Source: CAVRZY01 sp963725415
GTDB lineage: Bacteria; Acidobacteriota; Terriglobia; Bryobacterales; Bryobacteraceae
Length of the DNA stretch: 9,234 nt
Direction: 5' to 3'
Assembly: GCA_963725415.1 (NCBI GenBank)
Contig: CAVRZY010000015.1
Span: 1 to 9,234 of the forward strand
Shown: positions 3,149-9,234 of the stretch, piece by piece
Position numbering within the stretch: the stretch's first letter is position 1
Layout of the letters: each line of letters opens with the position of its first letter
Program-made: the position numbers and the translations under genes
Notes under the pieces: generated by a model
What the model saw: the letters and a program-made list of their open reading frames with translations, nothing else
Told to the model about the DNA's origin: nothing
Database searches by the model: none

Positions 3149-5416
3149 ATGTCAATACCGTTCTTTTCCTTTGAACCGGCGGAAAGTTACGAGCAGGCTC
3201 TCAGCCGGGCCGCCGGCATCTGGGGCGTCGAACCGGAGTATTCCGACACCTGGGGGAAGCCGCACGTCACCTCGCTGGAAGTTCAAAAGGCCATTCTGCA
3301 GGCCCTGGGGGTTCCGGCGGGCAGCAAGGAAGAGCTTGACCGCGCAGTCGAGGAGCGCCTCTGGGGCCACTGGAACAGCCTGTTGCCGCCGGTGGTGGTT
3401 GTGGGAGAAGGCGCCGAGAGGCGCGAATTCCCGCTGCACGTCCCCGCTTCGCTGGCTGGGTGCACTGTAGGGATCGAATTCCGCCTGGAAGACGGGAGCA
3501 CCGAGCGCCGGGAGTTTTCGCTGGCGCAACTGCCCAGTTCGGGACAGGCAGAGCTGCGCGGCACCCACTACCTCCGCAAGCAAGTGCCGGTTCCGGAGGA
3601 TATCCCGCTGGGGTACCACGACGTGACCGCATCGATTCTCTGTTCGGACGGGAGAGCCGGAGGCGCCACCATGCGCTTGATTCTGTGCCCGGATCGCGCC
3701 TATGCCCCTCCGGTCATCCGCGAAGGACGCCGAACGGCCGGCTTGGCGATCAGCCTCTATGGACTGCGCTCCGACAGGAACTGGGGTTGCGGGGACCTTA
3801 CCGATCTGGAAACCTTGATTGACTGGTTGGCGGATGAGCTTGAGGTCAGCTTCGTGGGACTTAACCCGCTGCACGACATCCCCAATCGCTACCCCTTCAA
3901 CATCAGCCCCTATCTGCCGTCTTCGGCCTTATATAGGAATTGCATCTACTTGGACGTTGAGCGCCTGGAGGATTTTCAGAAGGCGTCCGGTCTCCAGCGG
4001 ATGCTTTCCCTACCCGAAACGCAGTCCGAGTTGGAGGCGCTGCGGCGGTCCGAGCAAATCCAGTACGAACGCGTGCATGCCTTGAAGTTGCGTGCGTTGA
4101 AGCTGGCCTTTCTGGCTTTCTTACCGGAGCTTCGAAAGGGTGGCGACCGCGCCCGCCAGTTTCAGGAATTCATGGAGCGCGAAGGGGCGCTGCTGGAGCG
4201 CTACGCGGTCCATTGCGCGCTGGCCGAATGGATCCACGCGCGGTGGCCGCAGATCTGGGTCTGGCCGGACTGGCCGGAGGAGTTTCGCGATCCCGATTCG
4301 GAAGCCGTTCGCCGGTTTGCCCAGCGGCATTGGCGGCTGGTGACGTTCTACCAGTACGTGCAATGGCAGTTGGATCTTCAGCTTGCCGCCGTCCAGCAGC
4401 ATGCCCTGCGCAAGGGGCTAGAGATCGGCCTGTACCACGACCTGGCGCTGGCCACCGATCGATGCGGGGCGGACTCCTGGGCTTACCGCTCCTTCTACGT
4501 CTCGGGCTGCCGGGTAGGCGCCCCCCCCGACGGTTTTGCTCCCAGAGGGCAGGACTGGTCTTTCCCTCCACCCAATTCTGAGCGCCACCGCCAGACCGGC
4601 TACCAGTTGTTCGCTGAAATCGTCCGACATAACTGCCGGCAAGGGGGCGCTCTTCGCATCGATCACGTCATGCGCTTCTGCCGCCTGTATTGGATTCCTT
4701 CGAGTAAGCCGCCGACCGAGGGCGCCTACGTCCAGGATTCCTACGAGGACCTGCTCCACATTCTGGCCCTGGAGAGTGTCCGTCAGAAAGTTGTCATCAT
4801 CGGCGAGGATCTGGGAACCGTCACGCCCGAGATTCGCAGGGCCCTGAACCGCTTTGGGATCTTCGGCTACAGGGTCCCCTACTTTGAGAAGGACCACCAG
4901 GAGGAGTACCGGCCACCCCAGGAGTATCCCGCCGAAGTGCTGGTTTCTTCCAGCACGCACGACCTGCCCACCCTGGCCGGCTTCTGGCTGGCCAGGGACA
5001 TCGAAGCCCGCCGCGACGCCGGCCTGCTGCCGGAAGGCAGCTACCACAGGCAACTGGCGGAGCGCGCGCGGGACAAGCAAAGACTGCTGGACTTGTTGTT
5101 CCGCCTGGGGCTGTTGCCGGAATGTGCCCCCCGCTCGGCCAACCACGTGCCGGAGCTGACCGGCGAACTCCACAATGCCCTGGTGGGCTTTCTGGCCGCG
5201 ACGCCCTCCAGGCTCCTGGCCCTCACCCAGGAGGACCTGTTCAAGGAAACCGAACAGCAGAACCTCCCTGCCAGCACCTGGCAATACCCCAATTGGCAGC
5301 GCAAGATGAAATTCACTTTGGAGGAGCTGCGTTCCTCTCCCCTGGCCCGCGATTTCACCCGGATGTTCCGGGACTGGCTGGAGCGGAGTGGGCGCGCATC
5401 CCGCCCCTGTGGCTAG
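3149..5416 (+). CDS. malQ: 4-alpha-glucanotransferase (amylomaltase, GH77)
   Basis: MalQ transfers alpha-1,4-glucan segments between maltooligosaccharides, releasing glucose, in cytoplasmic maltodextrin or glycogen metabolism. The 755-residue product is of the long MalQ type: about 200 residues of N-terminal beta-rich region precede the GH77 barrel, which begins near WGCGDLTDL (residue 212). SPYLPSSALYRNCIYLD, the substrate-loop motif GAPPDGFAPRGQDW (residues about 457-470) and the catalytic triad are present. The triad is nucleophile Asp505 in LRIDHVMRF, acid/base Glu553 in IIGEDLG, and Asp605 in STHDLPT. The triad spacings (48 and 52) are close to those of Thermus amylomaltase (Asp293, Glu340, Asp395). 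I prefer the ATG at 3149 over an in-frame TTG at 3122, whose nine extra codons are repeat-like intergenic sequence, although the Shine-Dalgarno is weak (GAAAG). The gene appears monocistronic, with no glycogen or maltose genes nearby. A run of eight C at 4521-4528 encodes part of the GAPPD motif. Confidence 0.95.
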   Translation: MSIPFFSFEPAESYEQALSRAAGIWGVEPEYSDTWGKPHVTSLEVQKAILQALGVPAGSKEELDRAVEERLWGHWNSLLPPVVVVGEGAERREFPLHVPASLAGCTVGIEFRLEDGSTERREFSLAQLPSSGQAELRGTHYLRKQVPVPEDIPLGYHDVTASILCSDGRAGGATMRLILCPDRAYAPPVIREGRRTAGLAISLYGLRSDRNWGCGDLTDLETLIDWLADELEVSFVGLNPLHDIPNRYPFNISPYLPSSALYRNCIYLDVERLEDFQKASGLQRMLSLPETQSELEALRRSEQIQYERVHALKLRALKLAFLAFLPELRKGGDRARQFQEFMEREGALLERYAVHCALAEWIHARWPQIWVWPDWPEEFRDPDSEAVRRFAQRHWRLVTFYQYVQWQLDLQLAAVQQHALRKGLEIGLYHDLALATDRCGADSWAYRSFYVSGCRVGAPPDGFAPRGQDWSFPPPNSERHRQTGYQLFAEIVRHNCRQGGALRIDHVMRFCRLYWIPSSKPPTEGAYVQDSYEDLLHILALESVRQKVVIIGEDLGTVTPEIRRALNRFGIFGYRVPYFEKDHQEEYRPPQEYPAEVLVSSSTHDLPTLAGFWLARDIEARRDAGLLPEGSYHRQLAERARDKQRLLDLLFRLGLLPECAPRSANHVPELTGELHNALVGFLAATPSRLLALTQEDLFKETEQQNLPASTWQYPNWQRKMKFTLEELRSSPLARDFTRMFRDWLERSGRASRPCG

Positions 5417-5430
5417 CCCCTTTTGGAGTT

Positions 5431-5451
5431 TCGCGCAGGCCGCGAGTTCTT
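5431..5451 (+). terminator. Possible weak terminator after malQ
   Basis: TCGCG-CAGGC-CGCGA forms a 5-bp stem with a 5-nt loop, followed by GTTCTT, about 15 nt past the malQ stop. The stem is small and the T-run interrupted, so this is tentative. The rest of the 93-nt gap to the receptor gene has no clear sigma-70 promoter. GATACT at 5485-5490 is the best -10-like hexamer, but its -35 partner is poor. Confidence 0.25.
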
Positions 5452-5509
5452 CAGCCGGGCGCTTTGCAGAGGCGTTGATTCTCTGATACTCTGGCTCACG
5501 GGGTGAATT

Positions 5510-8248
5510 ATGTTACGGCGATTGGAATGCGCAGCAGTTGTTTTGGTGTTGGCGGGGATCGGAATGGCCTTCGGACAGTCCTACACCGCTTCGATCCGGG
5601 GCGCGGTCACGGATGCAACGCAAGCCTCTGTGATGGGCGCACAGGTGGTAGCGACGGAGACGCAACGCAACATTCAGCAGACGACGACGACCGATGCGGC
5701 GGGCCGCTACGTGCTCACGAATCTCCCGCCGGGAAAGTATGTCCTGACCGTCGAAGCGCGTGGATTTAAGAAGTACACCCGGGAAGCCCTGGACCTCCAG
5801 GTGAATCAGGACATCGCCATCAACGTGGCGCTCGAAGTCGGCGCGGTCAGTGATTCGGTGACGGTCACGGCCGAAGCGCCGCTCTTGGAGTCCAGCACCT
5901 CGTCGGTGGGCAAGGTGGTGGAGAACCGCGAGATCGTCAACCTGCCGCTCAACACCCGTAATCCTTACCAGCTCGTGTTTTTGACTCCCGGAGTTTCGGG
6001 CACGGTCAGCATCAACTACGACGACATGCGCTACTCGGTGAACGGAGCGCGGGTGCGGATGCTGGACACCATGGTGGATGGGGTGGCCGCGTCGCATCCC
6101 ACGGTCAATGGCGCGGGGGGCGTAGCAGTGTTTCCGTCGGTCGAGTCGATCGCCGAATTCAAGGTGATGGGGGCCAACCCGCCGGCCGAGTTTGGCCGCA
6201 GCCAGGGCTCGATTCTGAACGTGGTCTACCGCTCGGGCTCCAATGAGTGGCATGGGAGCGCCATCGAATTCGTTCGCAACTCCGAATTCGACGCCAACAG
6301 CTTTTTCTCCAACAAGAACAACGTCCCGCTGGCCAGCTTCAAGCGCAACCAGTTCGGAGCCGACCTCGCCGGACCCATCCGCCGGGACAAGACTTTCTTC
6401 TTGTTCGACTACGCGGGCCTACGCGAACGCAGCGCCTCCTCGTCCACCTTCACCGTGCCGACGGCGCTGGAACGGACCGGCGATTTCTCCCAGACCTTTG
6501 CCGCCAATGGCCGGCAGATCGTCATCTCCGACCCGTTTTCCACCCGGGCCAGCGGGTCGGCCTACGTGCGCGATGCCTTCGGCGGCAACAAGATTCCCGT
6601 CTCCATGCTCGACCCGGTGGCGGTGAACGTAATGAAGTATTACCCGGCGTCCAATACCCCGGGCAACCCGATCACCAATCAGAGCAACTACTACAAGACC
6701 GGCGCTCGCGCGCTGAATGTGGATCAGTTCGACATACGCGGAGACCACAACTTCAGCCCCAGCCGGCGCAGCTTCGCCCGGTACTCCCACCGGACCAACA
6801 AGGACGCGCCTCCGGTATTCTTCCCTCAGGACCTGGCGATTTCCGAGGGGCGCGTGATCACCGAGAACCACATGCATAACGCCGTGGCGGACTTCACCCA
6901 GAGCGTGGGTCCCACCACCATCTTCAACGTGCGCGCTGGCTTTGCCCGCACCCTGTTCGTGTACAACAACCAGGGTCTCGGATTCCGGCCTTCCCAACTG
7001 GGCCTGCCCGCATCCATCGATCAGGCCGCCGACCGGCTGATGTTTCCGGCCATCCGCCCCTCGGGCTACCAGGGCTTGGGCGGCAACGACCATCGCCGCA
7101 GCGGCTTTAACACGGGGACCATTCTGACCAGTCTCGGCCAGACCAAGGGGCCGCACACTATCAAGTACGGTTTCGAGGGCCGGCTGATCCGCACCAACGT
7201 GTGGGAAGCGCGCGACTCGGCCAGCTTCAGCTTCAGCCAGTCCTTCACCCAGGGGCCCAACCCCACCACGGCCAGTTCCACGGCCGGCAACTCGATCGCC
7301 TCGCTGCTGCTGGGCGCAGGCTCTAGCGGAAACCTCTACCAGGCCTGGAAAAACGTGGCCGCGCAGAGCGTCTACTACGCGGGCTACTTCCAGGACGACT
7401 GGCGTGTCAGCCGGAGGCTGACCCTGAATCTTGGCCTGCGCTACGACTATGATGAGCCACGCACCGAGCGCTTCAACCGCTTCAACTGGTTCGACCCCTT
7501 CGTAGCCTCTCCGCTGGCCTCGAAGTTCCCCGGGCTGAAGGGCGGGTTGCAATTCGTGGGGGTCGATGGCCACAGCCGGCACCAGTTCACTCCCGACAGG
7601 AACAACCTCGGACCGCGGCTGGGCCTGGCCTTTGAGTTATCGTCGAAGACCGTGCTGCGCATGGGCTACGGCCACATGTTCGGGCTGTCGCCGCAGGAGG
7701 CGATGGGCACGGTCGGTCCTTACGGCTTCCGGGTGGAGAACACTTGGCAGACAACCGCGGACGGCGGGCTGACGCCGCTGAACCTGCTGCGTAATCCCTA
7801 TCCGAGCGGCTTCAGTCCTCCGCCGGGCGCGGCCAACGGCCTGCTGACCGCCGTGGGCGGCCCCATCCAGGCGCCCATCCAGGACACCGTCACGCCGTGG
7901 TCGATGCAGTGGAACTTCACCATTCAGCAAGAGTTCCCGGCGCGCCTCCTGCTGGAAGTGGCCTACGTGGGCACGCGCGGCCTGCAACTGTCCCGAGGCG
8001 GCGAGGACGCCTTCATGATTGACCAACTCACCCTGGATCTCTTGTCACTGGGCAACCGGCTTTTGGACACGGTGGACAACCCCTTCTACGTGCCCAACGG
8101 CCCGGGTTTCTTTGCCAATAAGACCGTGGCCCGAAACCAGCTTCTGCGGCCGTACCCGCAATTCACTAACGTGAACCCGCTCTTCTTCGAGCGGATCATC
8201 CTCGACATATCACGCGTTACAGACGACCATCAAGAAGCGTCCGAGTAG
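5510..8248 (+). CDS. TonB-dependent receptor, Oar-like, N-terminal portion up to a frameshift
   Basis: This is an outer-membrane beta-barrel transporter of the Oar-like type, which takes up large or scarce substrates with TonB energy. The substrate cannot be read from sequence. The 912-residue frame starts with a signal peptide (MLRR, then a hydrophobic stretch to about residue 22, AFG before Gln23). A carboxypeptidase-regulatory-like beta-sandwich follows at about 26-112 (GAVTDATQ, DAAGRYVLTNLPPGKYVLTVEA), then VTVTAEAPLLE, a plug domain at about 133-245 (VNLPLNTRNPYQLVFLTPGV, VNGARVRMLDTMVDG, GRSQGSILNVVYRSGSNEWHG), and barrel strands. The ATG has GGGGTGA six bases upstream. The last about 18 residues, after NPLFFE, no longer resemble the family and end at TAG 8246-8248. 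The normal sequence continues in another frame (8193-8912). So this entry is the first four-fifths of a single gene, either a true pseudogene or a sequencing error. Confidence 0.9.
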   Translation: MLRRLECAAVVLVLAGIGMAFGQSYTASIRGAVTDATQASVMGAQVVATETQRNIQQTTTTDAAGRYVLTNLPPGKYVLTVEARGFKKYTREALDLQVNQDIAINVALEVGAVSDSVTVTAEAPLLESSTSSVGKVVENREIVNLPLNTRNPYQLVFLTPGVSGTVSINYDDMRYSVNGARVRMLDTMVDGVAASHPTVNGAGGVAVFPSVESIAEFKVMGANPPAEFGRSQGSILNVVYRSGSNEWHGSAIEFVRNSEFDANSFFSNKNNVPLASFKRNQFGADLAGPIRRDKTFFLFDYAGLRERSASSSTFTVPTALERTGDFSQTFAANGRQIVISDPFSTRASGSAYVRDAFGGNKIPVSMLDPVAVNVMKYYPASNTPGNPITNQSNYYKTGARALNVDQFDIRGDHNFSPSRRSFARYSHRTNKDAPPVFFPQDLAISEGRVITENHMHNAVADFTQSVGPTTIFNVRAGFARTLFVYNNQGLGFRPSQLGLPASIDQAADRLMFPAIRPSGYQGLGGNDHRRSGFNTGTILTSLGQTKGPHTIKYGFEGRLIRTNVWEARDSASFSFSQSFTQGPNPTTASSTAGNSIASLLLGAGSSGNLYQAWKNVAAQSVYYAGYFQDDWRVSRRLTLNLGLRYDYDEPRTERFNRFNWFDPFVASPLASKFPGLKGGLQFVGVDGHSRHQFTPDRNNLGPRLGLAFELSSKTVLRMGYGHMFGLSPQEAMGTVGPYGFRVENTWQTTADGGLTPLNLLRNPYPSGFSPPPGAANGLLTAVGGPIQAPIQDTVTPWSMQWNFTIQQEFPARLLLEVAYVGTRGLQLSRGGEDAFMIDQLTLDLLSLGNRLLDTVDNPFYVPNGPGFFANKTVARNQLLRPYPQFTNVNPLFFERIILDISRVTDDHQEASE
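8187..8196 (+). other. Frameshift site in the TonB-dependent receptor gene (apparent +1 nt)
   Basis: Before this point the receptor is in the frame of 5510; after it the family sequence resumes one base later. Skipping one base in GAGCGGATC gives FFE followed by GSSSTYHALQ and then KKRPSRGLQFEGSYTWSKSID, the usual receptor order with no missing residues. The full span 5510-8912 is 3403 nt, one more than a multiple of three, consistent with a one-base insertion. No homopolymer is present here, which slightly argues against a simple homopolymer error. Confidence 0.85.
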
Positions 8249-8912
8249 GGGTCTGCAGTTCGAGGGTTCCTACACCTGGTCGAAAAGCATCGACAACGGC
8301 GAGGGAGGCTTCCAGGACAACTACAAAATCAAGTTGAACCGCTCCATCACCGATCTGGACGTTCCTCACCGCTTCATCCTCAATTTGGTCTACGAGCTGC
8401 CGTTCGGGCGGGGCAAACGCTTCGGCGGCTCCATGCCGCGCCTGATGGATGCGCTGGTGGGCGGGTGGATGATCGACGGCATCACCAACTACCAGAGCGG
8501 CGGCGCGTTCGGCATCTCAGCTACCAATGTTTGCCGCTGCTTCAATACCGGGTCGTACGCCAATTCGAAGGGCTATAGCGGCAAGCTCGAAGGTCGCGCC
8601 GAGGACCGGCTGGCGCGCTGGTTCGACACCGGCGCCTTCAGCCAGCCGGATGCGTTCACCATCGGCAGCATGGGCCCGCGGTCTTCCGACCTGCGCAACG
8701 ACAAGGTCGCCACCTGGGACCTCAGCCTCTCGAAGGATTTCCATCCCATCGAGAAACTGCGCGTGCAGGTCCGCGCCGACGCCCTCAACGCCTGGAACCA
8801 TCCTCGGTTCAGCGGTCCGAACACCAGTGTGACCTCGGGTTCCTTTGGCGTTGTCAGCAGCCAGTCCAACGCGCCGCGTCAGGTTCAGTTCGGGGTGAAG
8901 CTGATGTGGTAG
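8193..8912 (+). pseudogene. TonB-dependent receptor, C-terminal barrel portion in shifted frame
   Basis: The frame from about 8193 to TAG 8910-8912 encodes about 239 residues that complete the Oar-like barrel: STYHALQTTIKKR, then GLQFEGSYTWSKSID, SDLDVPHRF-type sequence (here TDLDVPHRFILNLVYELPFGRGK), GGWMIDGITNYQSGGAFGI, DLRNDKVATWDLSLSKDF, and DALNAWNHPRFSGPN. It ends in QFGVKLMW, whose terminal aromatic residue is typical of outer-membrane barrel proteins recognised by BamA. It has no start codon of its own: the in-frame TTG at 8334 has no ribosome binding site and would cut into conserved barrel strands. Joined to the upstream part after removing one base, it makes a 1133-residue receptor, a normal length for the family. 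Both portions appear otherwise intact, with no further stops or shifts, so the lesion is recent or artefactual. Confidence 0.88.
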
Positions 8913-8930
8913 TGGCGGTTTCTAGCCGCT

Positions 8931-8947
8931 GGCGGGCCCGGTCCGCC
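8931..8947 (+). terminator. GC-rich hairpin after the receptor gene
   Basis: GGCGGGC-CCG-GTCCGCC folds into a 7-bp stem including one G-U pair with a 3-nt loop, 18 nt past the receptor stop. No T-run follows (the next bases are GGGGCGG), so it is at best a U-less or transcript-stabilising hairpin. Confidence 0.3.
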
Positions 8948-9191
8948 GGGGCGGCCGTCGAGCCATTTCATGAGGTAGCTCGGACAGCTTGAGGGCTCGT
9001 GGTTTTGGAGAGCCAGCCGCATTTGTCACCCTGTGCGGGGCGCCAGGCCGGCCAGGCGTGGACCCTGCCAACTGCCGTGTGGGATCAAGCACTTCGAGCA
9101 CGACCGTGTCTGCGATCCCCCGCCGTCCCCCGTACCACTTAGGAGCCTTGGAGGCAAGGCTACAAGAGTTTCGGAAGTTCGTGGCGGACGC

Positions 9192-9234
9192 AACTCATTC
9201 ACTCAATAACCGATTAACTTATTCACTCAGCAAC
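9192..9234. repeat. Imperfect direct repeat, period 24, at the window edge
   Basis: AACTCATTCACTCAATAAC (9192-9210) and AACTTATTCACTCAGCAAC (9216-9234) match at 16 of 19 positions with an offset of 24 nt, sharing the exact core ATTCACTCA. The second copy ends at the last base of the window, so a longer tandem array may continue beyond. The sequence is markedly AT-rich against its surroundings. Confidence 0.5.

Larger units (their letters stand above)
8913..9234. other. Intergenic region with no recognisable gene
   Basis: These 322 nt after the receptor hold no convincing coding sequence on either strand. A minus-strand frame is open for 91 codons (8922-9194), but it has no ATG near its beginning and no ribosome binding site, and its translation is not recognisable. 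A GC-rich hairpin lies at 8931-8947, and base composition drops sharply to AT-rich over the last about 45 nt, where a direct repeat lies. A gene could begin just beyond the window edge. Confidence 0.6.

Noticed and set aside
2412..3470. 352-codon open frame on the plus strand
   Set aside because: It runs antisense through nuoB and then out of frame into malQ. Its translation is low-complexity and Arg/Gly-rich with no family pattern, while both overlapped genes have intact catalytic or cluster residues.
8334..8912. Independent gene starting at TTG 8334
   Set aside because: There is no ribosome binding site, and the conserved receptor sequence continues upstream in the same frame to about 8193. 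It is the tail of the frameshifted receptor.
8922..9194. Minus-strand frame open for 91 codons after the receptor
   Set aside because: The first usable start is an internal GTG leaving 59 residues, with no ribosome binding site and no recognisable domain. Open frames of this size are common by chance in GC-rich DNA.
9192..9234. Edge repeats as the start of a CRISPR array
   Set aside because: The spacing leaves only about 5 nt between 19-nt copies, far too short for spacers, and the copies are imperfect.

Overview
The window is a GC-rich bacterial chromosome segment. It comes from a flagellated Gram-negative organism: there is a P-ring protein, a large outer-membrane receptor, and complex I and glucan genes. 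The best guess is Acidobacteriota. This rests on the Oar-like TonB-dependent receptor with an N-terminal carboxypeptidase-regulatory-like domain, which is greatly expanded in that phylum, and on a nuoB gene standing apart from any nuo operon. The assignment is inference from gene content; no rRNA or marker gene is present.

Layout. 1-1290 (+): the end of a flagellar basal-body operon, with flgI (P-ring, 5' part outside the window), a short flgJ-like rod-binding gene overlapping it by one base, and flgM (anti-sigma-28). A good sigma-28 promoter lies in the 50-nt gap before flgM. 1291-1527: a convergent intergenic region with a 95-nt element of two inverted copies of a hairpin sequence (REP/BIME-like). 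One hairpin also looks like an intrinsic terminator for the minus strand. 1528-2337 (-): flaG and then fliS, transcribed toward flgM. A perfect sigma-28 -10 box (GCCGATAA) lies 40 nt upstream of flaG, but no good -35 is visible. 2478-3053 (-): a solitary nuoB (complex I N2-cluster subunit). 3149-5416 (+): malQ, a long GH77 4-alpha-glucanotransferase, divergent from nuoB. 5510-8912 (+): an Oar-like TonB-dependent receptor interrupted by an apparent one-base insertion near 8190. 8913-9234: no convincing gene; it holds a GC hairpin and, at the very edge, two copies of a 19-nt direct repeat.

How the genes fit together. The first 2.4 kb is a coherent late-flagellar module. FlgM holds sigma-28 inactive until the hook-basal body is finished. 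The flgM gene itself, and probably flaG-fliS (filament-length/flagellin-chaperone functions), carry sigma-28-type promoter elements, which suggests the usual late-gene feedback loop. The usual neighbours flgN, flgK, flgL (after flgM) and fliD (between flaG and fliS) are absent here. The right-hand genes (nuoB, malQ, receptor) look like unrelated single-gene units. I found no new multigene system. The most noteworthy items are the paired hairpin element whose two copies differ only by compensatory base-pair changes, the sigma-28 sites, and the frameshifted receptor.
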